Shown here: positions 1 to 15,630 of the stretch, one piece after another | How the letters are laid out: the number at the start of each line of letters is the position of its first letter | How positions within the stretch are numbered: position 1 is the stretch's first letter | Assembly: GCF_964656455.1 (NCBI RefSeq) | Contig: NC_135718.1 | Span: 132,539,966-132,603,965 of the forward strand | Length of the DNA stretch: 64,000 nucleotides | From: Halichoerus grypus | Taxonomy: Eukaryota > Chordata > Mammalia > Carnivora > Phocidae | Direction of reading: 5' to 3' | Translations under genes and position numbers: made by a program | The notes under the pieces: model-generated | Told to the model about the DNA's origin: nothing | The model's input: only the letters and a program-made list of their open reading frames with translations | Database searches by the model: none

Positions 1-3206
<3,206 letters not shown>

Positions 3207-3929
3207 TAGGTATCCCTATCTATTTTCCATCTTGCAATACTTTAATATCTTTTCTCTCCTCCAAATTTTAGCAATTTTCAGTCTTGCAAGATGTGTTTAA
3301 GTATTTTTGAATACAGAATCTTGCCATAGTCCCTCTGCTGGTCAAATTGAAAGGTTAAAAATATAAAATCAGTGTATTTGCTCCCTTTTTCAGTGCAAGG
3401 ATGTTCAGCAGACCATGTCCACACAACACAATGAGGAGTGTGGCATGGTGTAATTATCTCAAGCTGTCAGGCAAGAGCTGAGTTATCCAGACTCACTGTT
3501 AGAGTAGTCTCCAAATCCCTGAATACTGTTTTTATTCCACAAATAAAAATTTTGGGCTAACCATTATATGAAATGCCAAAGCAGTTTGAGTCAGGGTTTA
3601 AATTCTAGAGTTTGTATTATGTACCGGGCAGATGACACTTGTGATGTCCCTGGGGCTGGAGGAAGGTAACTGGGTCTTAGTTGCTCTTTTCCTGTAGCAC
3701 ATGTGCTAGTCAACCTGGCTTAAAGGTGACATAGGCACACACCTTTGTCACAGGTCATGGGATTGTTCCATATGAACAGAGTGAAAACATGGTTGGGCCG
3801 ACCATGGACACCAGGGAGTCAGGGCCTCTGCAAACAACACCCATAGTTTCAGAAGCCAGAAGAAACCTTCAGCAGGGGTGGTTTTGCTCCATGTTTTCTG
3901 TTGCTTTTAAAGTTTTAAACATGTCTTTG

Positions 3930-4560
3930 TTGGGGAGGAAGAATATCCTATCCCCTTCTAGGTCCTTCTAGCTGGACTAAGAATCAAATTGACATGAGAC
4001 AGATTAACAGGAGAAAATCAAATTTAATAGTGTATGTACAGGGAATCCATACAGATATGGAACTTCCAAAGACAGGAAAATATGTCATTCTGAGCTAAGG
4101 AGAAGGGGTAGAGGTCTGGGACTACCAAGGGAAGGAAAGCAAGTTACAGGGAGATGAACAAGAGTGCTGTGTATTGTGTAAGACTGATGAATCACAGACC
4201 TGTGCCCCTGAAACAAATAATACATTATATATTAATAATAAAGAAAAAAAAAGAGTAAATGTTTGGTAAACAAATGTTTGCTGGGCCACTCAGAAACAAT
4301 GGGACATGGAGGACTTGAATCAGACAGGCTTTGCTAGGTTCTTCCTTGCCTGCCCTCCCTAGTTTGTATCATAATGTAGTTATCTATGGTGATAGCTCCC
4401 TTCCTGGGGCAGATTTTCTGTCTAAATTCTTTTCAGGCAGTTGAGGAGGGAGATAAAGAGCTTTCCTGAATCTGCTGGGTTTTGATTGCTTTTTAGCTCA
4501 AAGTAATCTTCATGCAAACGTGGCCCATCTTGGAGTGGCCTTGGATCCTACCTCTCCATA
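3930..4560 (-). mobile_element. Old solo LTR (ERV class uncertain), minus strand
   Basis: Read on the minus strand, this has an LTR-like order: a promoter-side segment about attacks of repeat-like sequence I recognise from mammalian LTRs (CCCAGCAAACATTTGTTTACC), then a TATTAAATTTGATTTTC polyadenylation region, then a CTCCTGTTAATCTGTC motif common to ERV LTR ends. It carries no coding frame. An L1 tail at about 4167-4252 interrupts it. The exact family is not called. Confidence 0.5.
4167..4252 (+). mobile_element. 5'-truncated L1 3' end inserted in the LTR
   Basis: The segment runs from the TGATGAATCACAGACCTGTG-like motif typical of carnivore L1 3' UTRs to an A-rich tail at 4240-4253. AAGAGT occurs on both sides (near 4160 and 4251), a possible short target-site duplication. 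About 85 bp. Confidence 0.55.
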
Positions 4561-5330
4561 TTTGTCCCTGAGTTGTCTTATGTGCTCTTAAATATAAGTC
4601 TCCTCACTGAATTTGAGAGCATAAGTGTTTTTTATTTTGTTGCTTTATTTTTTCTGGATGGCTTGAGTATGTGTGTTAGTGGAGATGGGTGTGTTTATGC
4701 ATGTTGTGTGTGTGCGTGTGTGTATGTGGATAGTGGAAAAGAACAGAAGAAAACTCCCAAAATCCTTTTTGCTGCTTAATTCTGGAAAGTGATGACTAGA
4801 TATTTTGTAACCGGAACTTTGACATTACCTTTGATTTATATACAGTAGGGCAATTTAAGTGAGATTTTTCAATGATTTAATAACTTCTGAAACAAAAAAG
4901 TTAGTAGAAACCATCAGGATATAATGAATGGTACCTAATTAGGAAATTTAGCTTCTTTGAGAACATATTAGTATTTCCGGTGGATTAAATACTTCATAGA
5001 TATTGTCAGTGTACACACGAGTTAAGTCAGATTCTCCTAGTACCTCAAGCAATAGATGGCTTTAGGTGTTTGCTATTTGCTATCTATATACATTTTTTGG
5101 GAGCTCTAAAGAAATAGTTGCATAGACACTAACATAATTTGGATCTTTATATTCATCTGTATAGATAATCAATATGCTTAATTACTGTATGCATTAAGTT
5201 CTTCACATAAGAATAATTCCCATATTATGTTCACTATGAATTTATGCGATAATTGAAGGCTTTTTATTACCTAATAAATTAATCTAAGCTATTAGTATTA
5301 GCTGTTAGTATTTTAGCTTGATACTATAGA

Positions 5331-5848
5331 AGGGAGCCAAATTTGCTACCCCAAAATATGCCTCAGTGGTGTAAGGATTATTGTGAGCTGGTTATTTTTA
5401 AGAAACAGCAGACACAGGAAAAACTGAAAACCTAGTAGAAGTTAACCCTTTTGTAAGGGACATTTCCATTTATAAGGGAAATCTCCATCCATAAGTGTGT
5501 CTCTCTCTCTCTCTCTCTGTACTTGGAAGAGGATGACTCAATTTCTGCAAACTCTTGTGAATGGAGAAAGCAAGGACCTAAATCTGTATAACAACCTACG
5601 CTGGTTTACTGTGCTTTTCTTGATAGGTTCCCATAACTGGCTCACCGTTAGCCAAACATCTTGGTCTTTAGCTGAAAATGGTGTTTAAGGTGGTGGCTTC
5701 ATGGGAGAGGAGTTAATCAGTTTTCCAGGGTGTCTCCCACGTATACAGGAGGTATACGTGTTATTAAACTTCTGTTTGCTTTTCTTCTGTTAATCTGTCT
5801 TTTTATTACAGAGGGGTCTCAGCCAAGGACCTAGATGGGTAGAGGGAA
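5331..5848 (+). mobile_element. Solo LTR, plus strand (partner of 20181-20678)
   Basis: About 500 bp, alignable by eye along its length to the reverse complement of 20181-20678. Shared blocks include AATATGCCT, TAAGGGAAATCTC, TTTTCTTGATA, GTATACAGGAGGTATACGTG-type sequence, and a TTAAACTTCTGTTTGC polyadenylation region before TTCTGTTAATCTGTC. The layout (long non-coding unit, polyA signal region near the end) fits a solo LTR. I do not name the family. Confidence 0.65.
5503..5518. repeat. (TC)n microsatellite
   Basis: A short run of CT dinucleotides inside the plus-strand LTR. Confidence 0.85.
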
Positions 5849-6420
5849 AATGATTTATCTTTTTATTCATGATTTATTTAGGATTAACAATTCATTTATT
5901 ATTAATATTATTAAAATGATTTCTCAGCAAAGTCAATCACATTTACAAGAAGCATTCATTCATTGGAATATACCAAGGATGAGAATGAGGATGAGAGAGG
6001 TAGCAGGCTGGTAATACTAAAAAATCTGGGTTAAGAAAGAAGTATTCATTTTATGTTCATTTCTTATCCTAATGTCATATAAAGATTTGGGATTTAATGT
6101 TAACTAATACATTCTTCAACACAATTTCCCATGCAAGAAACAAGGAGTAGGATTCTCCAAACCAGTTCCAAAGGTCAGTTGCATGAATTTTGAATTGCTT
6201 TGTTGAAGATGATGTTTAGAAAATGTTATGCGATACTAATTATCTTATAACCATGACTCAGTATTTTTCCAAAACTGTTTGGTTTGATCTAATTTCTTGG
6301 ACTTTTATCTTTCCTCTGCATAGAAAAAAAATTTGGGGGGGGGGTGGAGGTTTATTTTATCATAATGAATCAGAAAGATAAAACATTCCTTATTTTGAAA
6401 TTAACATTTTTATGTTTTTA

Positions 6421-6535
6421 TTTTTTTAAAAGATTTTTTATTTTTAAGTAATCTCTACACCCAATGGGGAGGTTGAATTTACAATCCCGAGATCAATAGT
6501 CGCATGTTCTACCGACTGAGCCAACCAGGCACCCC
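6421..6535 (-). mobile_element. Short Can-SINE with 18-bp target duplication
   Basis: A tRNA-derived carnivore SINE in antisense. It runs from T-rich tail to the tRNA-like head ending ACTGAGCCAACCAGGCACCC. It is the short variant with AAGTAATCTCTACACCCAA. AACATTTTTATGTTTTTA occurs exactly at 6403-6420 and 6536-6553, an 18-bp duplication that fixes the insertion boundaries. Confidence 0.95.
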
Positions 6536-7015
6536 AACATTTTTATGTTTTTAGAACATTATTTATCAAGCACTGAAACCTACTGTTTATCACCAAATTT
6601 AAGAAATGTAGAACTTTAGTATAAGGGACAAGGGTTGGGAACAAGATGATGAATCATCTCCAAGAAATGTAAATGTACAGTAGAGTTTGATATAAGAATA
6701 CTAAGTAGCTCTTCCTTCTCTCTTAGTTAATTGAGTAACTTTGCAGTTAAAATGTAACTAATCATAAAGTAAAGGCCAATATAACTCCCTTAATTTAAAC
6801 AAAGCATATACATGAAAAAATATATAATCATAAAAGAGAATAAAATTTGAGTGTTTTTTTAATTTTTGTCATTATGAACTGTTGAGTTATATAGTCAATT
6901 CAACAATCATTGCTTTGTTTATAATCAAGTACAGTCATGATCTGCTAGAAATCTAACTATCGTTTAAGCCTAAGGATACTCATAGTTTATTTGCACTTTG
7001 TGTACATTGGACTAA

Positions 7016-7168
<153 letters not shown>

Positions 7169-7479
7169 TAAAAGTCTCTTTCATAATTGTTCTTATTCCC
7201 TTAGAAGATTTTTAAAAATTTTTTTAAAAAATCTGCCTATGTTAAATATAGGTAACTTTAAAATATTGCTAAAGGGAAGCAAATATCTCTAAACTGTCTT
7301 TGCCACAATATAAGAAGAGCAGCATTATGGACTGTGTCAACAAAACTGTTTTTTGAAGTAGTTTCTACTAGTCCTTGGGTTTTCTGTTGATCAAAATGAA
7401 ATAGGTCATATATTTTTATTAAATATGTCCTTTCCTATGTAATTTCATTAAAATGGTCTCAATTTCCTCAACTCAAAAC

Positions 7480-7640
7480 AAAGCAGATGGATCAGGCAGT
7501 CTGCATTAGAATCAGTTGGAGAGCTTCTAAAAAAGTATGCATTCATGAAAATTTTATTCAGTATATATGAAGTGGGGATCTAGAATCTGTGTATTTTTAA
7601 AAGATCCCCATGTGATTGGGAAGCACATCTCAACTTGACA
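7480..7640. mobile_element. hAT-Charlie (MER5-like) relic
   Basis: GCATTAGAATCAGTTGGAGAG and the ending GGGAAGCACATCTCAA resemble the body of MER5-type non-autonomous hAT elements. It is diverged, and terminal repeats are not clear. Confidence 0.45.
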
Positions 7641-7690
7641 CCTTTTGGCTTATATGATCTCTGTGATTTTTTTTGGCAAAAAGTTGTATA

Positions 7691-7740
7691 AACTCATAAT
7701 TAAATTAAATTAAATTAATTAATTAAATTAATTTAAATAT
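7691..7740. repeat. (AAATT)n AT-rich simple repeat
   Basis: Repeated ATTAA and AATTA units. Confidence 0.8.
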
Positions 7741-8123
7741 AATTTACCAAATTATAACTTGCATTTTTAAACATGCATCTTAATTCTATTGTTTTTAAAA
7801 AGTACTTTATTATTTTATATTGCGCAGGTACTATTAACTCCTGTGTTTCTAAGCCGATGAGTTTATCTTTAGTCATATCTGTGGTACAGAGACAAAGCCT
7901 TGGTGGCTTCTGTAGTGACTGAGGAAAGGCAATCTATGCATGGGTCTTTCAGGGACATCATTTGGTTTTTTTCTGGAGCATTTAATAGGACACTCTCTTA
8001 TATTAAATTAGACTGTGAGTCCTGAATGTGGCAGGCTCTATGTTCTCCTGTTGACCTCACTCTAATTTACCTAAGTTCTTATTCAGTTCTAAACTAATTT
8101 TCTCATCCTTTATTTGAAGAGGG

Positions 8124-8531
8124 TTGTTAGGGCTTGTATTGTGGCCCCTAAAACTCATATATTGAAGCCCAACCCCCCCAGTACTTCATAATGTGAACTT
8201 ATTTGGAGATAAAGTCTTAATAAAGACAATCAAGTTATAATGTGCTCATTAGGGTGGACCTTCAGTATGATTGGTGTCCTTGTAAAAAGAGGAAATTTGG
8301 AGACTGTCAGTTATCAGGGAGAATGCCATATGAACATGAAGACAGCCATCAATAAGCCAAGGGGAGTGGCCCGAAACAGATCCTTCCCTCCTTGCCCTCA
8401 GAAGGAATCAACCCTGCCAGCACTTTGATTTTGGATTTCCGGCCTCCAGGACTAGGAAATAATAGATTTCAGTTATTTAAGCCACCAGTTTGTTCCACTT
8501 TGTTACTGTAGCCTACCAAACTAATATAAGA
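8124..8531 (+). mobile_element. MLT1-type MaLR solo LTR
   Basis: Matches the MLT1 layout in order: GGCCCCTAAAACTCATAT and TTGAAGCCCAACCCCC, then CTTATTTGGAGATA, GATTGGTGTCCTTGTAAAAA, the GAATCAACCCTGCCAGCAC block, TTTCCGGCCTCCAG, and the terminal TACCAAACTAATATAAG. Non-coding and moderately diverged, so older than the Can-SINEs. Confidence 0.88.
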
Positions 8532-8599
8532 GCATAGAGCAAATATAATTTGGAAAAATTTGTGAAATATCTCTCTTTATATATTTCTAAAAATTCATC

Positions 8600-8745
8600 T
8601 GCTCCCCTTCTTCTCCATGGTTGCTATCTTAATTCAGACCACACCCTCCTCAGTTCACTTAAGTACTATTTCAGGAGTTTCTTAATTGGTTTGGCACATT
8701 AGGTGCTCCAAAGGTATTTATGGAATAAATGAATTTGAACTGATC
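8600..8745 (+). mobile_element. L2 LINE 3' fragment
   Basis: Ends with GGCACATTAGGTGCTCCAAA and a TATTTATGGAATAAATGAAT terminus, the hallmark of L2 3' ends. An earlier part resembles the non-coding L2 stretch. Heavily diverged. Confidence 0.6.
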
Positions 8746-9239
8746 ATAATCTACTGTCTGTTTCCATAATTATTTAACTTATGTAATTGTGAATCTTGTG
8801 CCCCTTAAGCAGTAACTTGGTTTTAAAGTACTTGCAGTCCTCTAGTATCAATAATGTTTTGAGTAACAAGGAGAAGCATAAACATTAATAAATAAATATA
8901 TAATATCTTTTAGAGTACCCTTTAAACTGTGAATTTGAGATCACTCAGTTAAACAAATGTGTTCCATTTCTTTCTGACACTCTGCTAAATTGACAGGAAA
9001 TGAATAAAAAATTTCACTCATTAGGACAAAGGAGATGGTAGATGAGACAGCACTAACACAAGTTTGGAAGCTAGAAAGCAGATGGATGAGTGGTAACCGA
9101 CTTAGACAGAAGGAAGTTAAAATTTAAGTTGAGAGAGGAAACAAGTCAGGCTGCTTTTTACAATGTACCCTCAAAAGTCTCAAGAAATAGAGGCACCAGA
9201 TGCTTCTGTAAGTAGGGTTATATGTGGGACTAAACATAT

Positions 9240-11560
9240 GAATAGTGATTAAAAGTTTGTAAAAGAAGCAATTAGATTCCCTGAATCTCTACAGAAATCC
9301 ATTGCTGATCCCTTTCCCCACCCTGGGAACAGGTTTACTGTTGGCATAATTTGATCCAGGGATATCCTTCACTCAGAACCAGTAGGTGCAGCAGAGAGTT
9401 GGGGTAAAGTCAAAGATATTAAAGAGTAAGTTGCTCCACTGAATGTGACATGCTTCTCCCAAATGACTCAGAAACTTAATAGCTAGGTCCACATCTCCAC
9501 TGGCACAATATTAGAGGAATTTTCTCTGGGAAAATGGTACATCACAAGAGAGAATGTGTGTAAATATATAAAGTCTGAAGTTCCCTAGTGCAGTATCACA
9601 GATTAATCACCCTACAGTAAGGTCTGTGTGAAAATAAGATTCCCACATTCAGTGAAGTCCCAAATAGCTTTTGAGTGTTTAATTTCTACATATGTTCAGA
9701 TAACAGACATCACTAAACATTTAAGTAAATTCCTGACAAGGAAAAGAAAGAATGGATGGACAAACATAAAAAGTGTATAGAAAAGAGGAACTCAGAGAAA
9801 ACAAACAAAACTACACAATTCTGGGAGAAGAAATAGATTTTAAAATATATAACAAATATCCTCAGAATAATATGAGAAGTTGAGGAGAGTGTACATATAT
9901 ATAAAACAAGAATAGTAGGCTGTAGAACAAAAAAAAATTGAAGTCAAAACAAGAAACACTTAATGAACTAAAAATAGTTCCTGGAAATTAAAAATAGGGT
10001 AACACATGAAAAATTGTATAAAAGATTTAGGAGGAAAGCAAGAGAGGTGAGGAAACAGGGCAAAGTATTATGCCCAAGATTGGAGAGACTGACACACAAA
10101 TATGGAGAATAGTAATTTACCCCAGCAAAGACTCATGAGTGGAAATCAACCTGGGAATCAGTGTGGGGGCAGGAAAACCTGAACTGTAATTGATGAATTG
10201 CTGGAGGTTCAGTGCAGACAACTCTGAGAGTTAAAAAACCCCTGGGAAATGTAGTCCTGGGGAAAGGATACCATAATTTTGTGAGATTTACTTCCAGGAG
10301 TTTGACCAGGTTCTCACAATAAATATGAGAGAAAAATCCGTTTGGGATTTCAGCAAGGGTCAGGAAAAAGGAACCATTTTGAATTACACCAGAGAATTCT
10401 CTTCCTCTTAACAGGCCTTTCCCTCAGGGAAACTAGTTAACCAGAGCTTCACCTGCTGGAAACCTAGTTATCAGAGCCTAACTGATCTGGGACAAGGGTA
10501 ATACCCAATTCCAGACGACTCTAGCCATCCTTTCTCAATTAAGGGGGCAGGACACTGAAAAAACATTTGTGAGGGTCACAGTCCAGAGGTGTTGGCTCAC
10601 TAAAAGACTGACACCAAATCATGGGACTATAGAACGCTTCCCCAAACCCCCAGCTTACTTGCACGTGTCTAAAGATCTATTTATAGCAGTTCCTTTAACT
10701 TTGTATATTATGACTGGCTATCAAGAAAAAATTACAAAGCATACTGAAAGTCAAAAAAATGCAATTTGTAGAGACAGAGCAAGTATCAGAACAGACATGG
10801 CAGGGATGTTGAACTTATCAGACCAATCATTTAAAATAGCTGATTAATATGCTAAGGGCTCTCATGGATAAAATAGACAGCATGCAAGAACAGATGGGTA
10901 GTGTAAGCAGAGAGAAACCTTAAGAAAGAACCAAAAGGTAATATTAGAGATAAAAAAAAAATTATAACAGAAATGAAGAATGTCTCTGATGGGCTTATTA
11001 GTAGACTGGACATGGCTAAGGAAATAATCTTTGAACTTGAGGATAAATCAACAGAAATCTCCAAAACTAAAAAGCGAAGAGAACAAAGACTGAAGAACAA
11101 CAACCACAACAAAAACCCAGACTCAGATGGAATATCCAAGGACTCTGGGACAACTGCAAAAGGTGTAACATACGTGTAATGGAAATATCTGAAGGAGAAG
11201 AAAGAAAGGAATAGAAGAAATACTGGAAAGCATAACTGAGGATTTCCCCAAATTGATACCAGACACCAAGCCACAGATCCAGGAAGCTCAGAGAACACCC
11301 AGCAGAAGAGATGTCAAAAAAAAAAAAAAAAAATACACCTAGATGTATCATTTTCAAATTACAGAAAATCAAAGATGAACTCCTGAAAGAAGCCAAGGAA
11401 TGGGGGGAACACCCTAACTACAATGGAGCAAAGATAAGAATTTCATCTGACTTATCTTCAGAAACCATGCAAGGAAGAAGAGAATGTAGTAAAACATTTA
11501 AAGTATTGGGAAATAATACAGAAGAGAAGTCAGTGTCAGAGTTTAGGGTACCTTGAACAG
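9240..11560 (+). pseudogene. Old L1 fragment: 5' region and broken ORF1
   Basis: An ancient, plus-strand L1 piece. From about 10790 the conceptual frames resemble L1 ORF1p: the SDGLISRLDMAKE segment at 10982-11020 in the coiled-coil region, EISKTKKRREQRLKNN, and later the GAKIRISSDLSSET RNA-binding segment at 11434. An internal A-run at 11312-11331 and several frame changes break it. The region 9240-10790 looks like its 5' non-coding part by position and style only. No protein product is expected. Confidence 0.65.
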
Positions 11561-12976
11561 AGGGACAAGCAGAAGGGCCTGGGTCCTAGTAACTGAGTGG
11601 AGTTTTAGGTCTTGACAGATGGCAAGAAGAAAAACCAATATCCATGAGTGGCACTAAGTATATGTTATTTCTGCTCCTTTGGCAAAGCCTGGAGAGTCTC
11701 TCAACTGTTTTGTGTTTGTGTGTACAGGGTCTTACAGAAGTGTTCATAGTCCTTAGAGAAACAGACTTTCAGGACTTGATTACAAAAATGGATGGCAGAC
11801 TATTCCTAGTGTGCTCAAATCTGGACACACCAGTAGGCTACCATTCATCTCTTTTTTAAATGATTTTTACATATGTGGGCATGATGATCCAATTAAAGAT
11901 TTATCAGAAAAAAATATAGGAACCCAGAAAAATGTTGCACTATGCTAAATAGCTATGTGTTAGTATTGAAGACACCGTATTGCTTGATAATGAACATACT
12001 CCCATATTAGCTATTGTCTTAGGACAGGCCTGGCATAGTCGCTGCTGCAAACAATTCTACATTGTTTCCTACAGAGAAGTTGATTCACAACTTCTACTCC
12101 ACCTGTGTTTGGTTTAAATCCTATCAGGAGAGTTGAAACTCTGCTCTTTGATTCCCCAAAAGTTAATAAATACATCATTTTTGGCAGAAACTCTAGGTCG
12201 TCTTGTTTTGATTATAACTTTTTATACATATGAGGGGTTGGCCCAGACAAACTATTTTAGTTGCCTCTCCCCAAGTAGGTCATTCCTTTTGGGAGGTGGG
12301 TAGAAGAAGAGAATAAGTAAGTTGTTCTTTATGATTATCCAGTCCTGCTACAGTTGAATCATTTCACATTCATTAAACCTTTCTTGTATCTTCATTTAGA
12401 GGAAAATGAGCTCTAGAATTTTATACTTAATACAGTCAGGTCAGTATCACTGTCACTTGTACTTGCTTTGGGGAGTGAAGGTAAGTGAGTGTCTTGGGAG
12501 GGCCAGAAGGCCTGGAATCATGATATGTTCCTACATGGTGAAATTATGCTTCACTTGACTAGGAACTATCTGGTCTCTCTAATTTTAATCAAGCTCACTC
12601 ACGTTAGACAAATGAATCACATGGGAAAATTTTAGGAGATTTTCAGGAAACTCTTTTCTATCCTGCAAGAGATAGCAATCAGTCACTCCTACTTTGCATA
12701 CTCTGCAACAGGGGTTGAGAAATAGTGTTGAAACTATTGGATAGTGAGAAAAAACATGTAGATTTATATTTTACTGACACAGTTACAGAACAAAGTAAAA
12801 AGTTTTACTTTGGTAAAGGTCAACTACACTGAACCTTCCTTGGAGAAATATTTGTTAAATAAATAAGATTAGGCAATTTTTTTCTTTCCTTAATTTTAAT
12901 TCCAAAGATATGTATGTGAAATTAATTAGTGAAATGTTTATGATTTCTTAAGAAGTAATTTAGACTAATTTTTTTT

Positions 12977-13157
12977 TTAAGATTTTATTTGTTTATTTGA
13001 GAGAGAGAGTTAGTGAAAGAGGGCATGAGCAGGGAGGAGAGGGAGAAGCAAGGTCCTTGAAAGCAGGAAGCCCGACGTGGGGCTCAACCCCAGGATCCCA
13101 AGATCATGACCTGATCAGAAGGCAGACACTCTACCGACTGAGCTACCCAGGTGCCCC
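12977..13157 (-). mobile_element. Can-SINE with 16-bp target duplication
   Basis: Antisense Can-SINE: T-run, AAGATTTTATTTGTTTATTT, GA-rich tract, then the tRNA-like head ending ACTGAGCTACCCAGGTGCCC. TAGACTAATTTTTTTT flanks it at 12961-12976 and 13158-13173. Confidence 0.95.
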
Positions 13158-13382
13158 TAGACTAATTTTTTTTACATATTTTTTCCTAAAATGAACCTTT
13201 CCAATAGTTGTTTTTAATATATTAGATTTACCTTGCAATATTTTCCTGCTATATTTATGCACACCTGAGTTAGCATTATCTGTTGTGTGGAGAAAATGAA
13301 ATTTTAAAACCTATAGAGCTGAATTTTCGATATTAGGCATACTTCCAAAGAAATTTTTCTAAATGTGGTTCAAAATCATTTT

Positions 13383-14265
13383 GATATGATGGCCCAAAAG
13401 ACACATGAAAAGATACTCAACATCAGTAATGATCAGGGAAATGCAAATGGCTAAAATTAAAAAGACAAGAAGCAACAAGAATTGACAAGGATATGGAGAA
13501 AAGGGAACCCTTGTGCACTGTTTGTGGGAATGTAAACTGGTGCAGTCACTGTGGAAAACAGTATGGAGGGTCCCCCAAGAATTAAAAATAGAAATACCAT
13601 ATGATCCAGTAATTCCACTACCGATATTTACCCAAAGAAAATGAAAACACTAATTCAAAAAGATATATACATTCCTATTTTTACTATCGCAGTATTTGCA
13701 ATAGCCAAGATATGGAAGCAACTTTAGTATTCATTGATAGACAAATGGATAAGGAAGATGTGGTACACACACACACAAGTGCACACATGTGATGGAATAT
13801 TATGCAGCCGTAAAAAAGGATGAGAACATGCCATTTGTGACAACATAGATAGACCCAGAGGATATAATGTTAAGTGAAATAAGTCAGAGAGAGAAAGACA
13901 AATACCGTATGAATTCATTCATATGTGAAATCTAAAGAAACAAATGTATAAACAAACAAAAAGCAGAATTAGACCTATAAATATATAAAACAAACTGATG
14001 GTTGCCAGGGGGGTAGAGAGTGGGGGGTTAGACAAAACAGATGAAGGGGAGTGGAATGTATAGGCTTCCAGTTATGCAATAAGCAAGTCATGGGAATAAA
14101 AGGCCCAACATAGGGAATATGGTCAATGATATGGTAATAGTGATGTATGGTGACAGATGGTATCTACACTTGTGGTGAGCATAGCATAAGGTATAGAGAT
14201 GTTGAATCACTATGTTGTGCACCTGAAACTAATGTAACATTGTGTGTCATCTATACTCAAAACAT
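13383..14265 (+). pseudogene. Old L1 ORF2 C-terminal end and 3' UTR, plus strand
   Basis: Contains L1 ORF2 3'-end landmarks: GGAACCCTTGTGCACTGTTT, TGGGAATGTAAACTGGTGCA, AAATACCATATGATCCAG, CAATAGCCAAGATATGGAAG, GGAATATTATGCAGCCG and TAAGTGAAATAAGTCAGAGA. The 3' UTR follows, ending CACCTGAAACTAATGTAACA. Many indels and stops; 5'-truncated. Confidence 0.9.
13768..13787. repeat. (CA)n microsatellite in L1
   Basis: A short ACAC run within the old L1. Confidence 0.7.
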
Positions 14266-14420
14266 TTTTTTTAAATCATTCTATTATGAAAATGTTATAT
14301 TATTTTCTTTGATAGAGTTACACCTTTGAAAAATGTTGATTGCACACTATTTCTGATAGATACACATGCATTTATTATTGCTGAGTTGCAAAATTGAATG
14401 AATGAGTTGTGTTGTTTTAT

Positions 14421-14610
14421 TTTTTTAAAAGATTTTATTTTTTTGAGAAAGAGAGTGCACACAAGCGGGAGAGGGGCAAAAGGAGGGGGTAAGCAGACTC
14501 CCTGCTGGGCAGGGGATCCCCCCCTTCCATGTGGGGCTTGATTCCAGGACCTGAGATCACAACCTGAGCCGAAGGCAGATGCTTAACCGACTGAGCCACC
14601 CAGGCACCCC
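14421..14610 (-). mobile_element. Can-SINE
   Basis: Antisense copy: T-rich tail, GAGAAAGAGAGTGCACACAA, CAGACTCCCTGCTGGGCAGG, then CTTAACCGACTGAGCCACCC and AGGCACCCC. The target duplication is not clear; TTGTTTTA-like sequence lies on both sides. Confidence 0.92.
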
Positions 14611-14987
14611 ATCTCCTATTGTTTTAATAATATTTTTTAAACCAGGCAGAATACTGCCAAATCTAGTATTAGTTTCTGTGTATTCTAATTGGGAGAGGCA
14701 GAGCTGTGAATATCAAAATGAAAAATGAATAAATATTCCAAAGGATTCTGTTTTGGAATTAATAATATTTCATAAAAATAAATGTATTCCTATGTAAAGT
14801 TTTATATTCTTTATTCAGATATCATAGGGTAATCATGAACCTGGAAGGGCTATAGCAGCATCCTTAGTAAATTTTTTTGAATCACAAAAATTATTTTTAA
14901 AAAATCATTAAGTGTAGTTTCATTAAAGTCAAAAATCCTTTTGATGATTCTAGATCAACGTTAATTTAAAAGAATGAATGAAGCTCA

Positions 14988-15100
14988 AGGATGCCTAGCT
15001 GCCTCAGTCAGTAGAGCACGTGACTCTAGATCTCAGGGTTGTAGGTTTGAGCCCCACGTTGGATGTAGAGATTACTAAAAAAATAAATCTTAAAAAAAAA
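14988..15100 (+). mobile_element. Short Can-SINE, plus strand
   Basis: Sense copy with a tRNA-like head (GCCTCAGTCAGTAGAGCACG), GAGCCCCACGTTGGATGTAG, and the tail ATTACTAAAAAAATAAATCT with poly(A). Flanked by GAATGAATGAAGC and GAATGGAGC, an imperfect duplication. Confidence 0.88.
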
Positions 15101-15162
15101 GAATGGAGCACATGATATCTGCATTTTAAAGAAAATGCCCATTTTTTTCTTAAGACGATAAC

Positions 15163-15206
15163 ATTTTTATTTATTTTATTTATTATTTATTTATTTTTAT
15201 TTTAAA
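15163..15206. repeat. (TTTA)n simple repeat
   Basis: Runs of TTTATTTA units. Confidence 0.8.
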
Positions 15207-15429
15207 GATAACAGACTTTCAAACACGTATTTTTCTACATAACTTATTGCGAAGAATGATAACATTTTTAAAACACCTAATATTGTAATGCTAATTTTCT
15301 ATAAAAATCTTGCATGTTTATATAGAACTGGAGCTCTAGTCCATGTTGCTACTCTTGGTATACATATTTTAGCTCATTTTTTCGAGTCCATTTAATAAAG
15401 CAAACAAGCAGAAAGGAACCAAACAAATT

Positions 15430-15630
15430 TGACATTTCGTGAGTAGCTTTCATGTGGTCAGGCATTTTGTGCACATTATGTCATTTCATGCTCACCACAA
15501 TTGTTTTATAGATGAGAGAACCAAGGCTCAGGGTTGTTAATTAGATTTCCCAGATCGGCCGAGTCTGGGCTCTACCCAGGTCAGGTCAACTTTAACACTC
15601 CTTTCTTTGGACCAAACTGCTTCCCATGGT
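15430..15630 (+). mobile_element. MIR SINE relic
   Basis: GTGCACATTATGTCATTTCA, GCTCACCACAATTGTTTTAT, then AGATGAGAGAACCAAGGCTC follow the MIR core order. Diverged, as expected for an element predating placental radiation. Confidence 0.7.

Noticed and set aside
10852..11396. Minus-strand frames of 109 and 148 codons rich in Ser, Phe and Leu
   Set aside because: They are the antisense of a decayed plus-strand L1 ORF1.
12977..13157. tRNA-like head sequences that might be called tRNA genes
   Set aside because: These are the tRNA-derived parts of Can-SINEs, joined to SINE bodies with A-rich tails and target duplications. None folds as an isolated mature tRNA gene.
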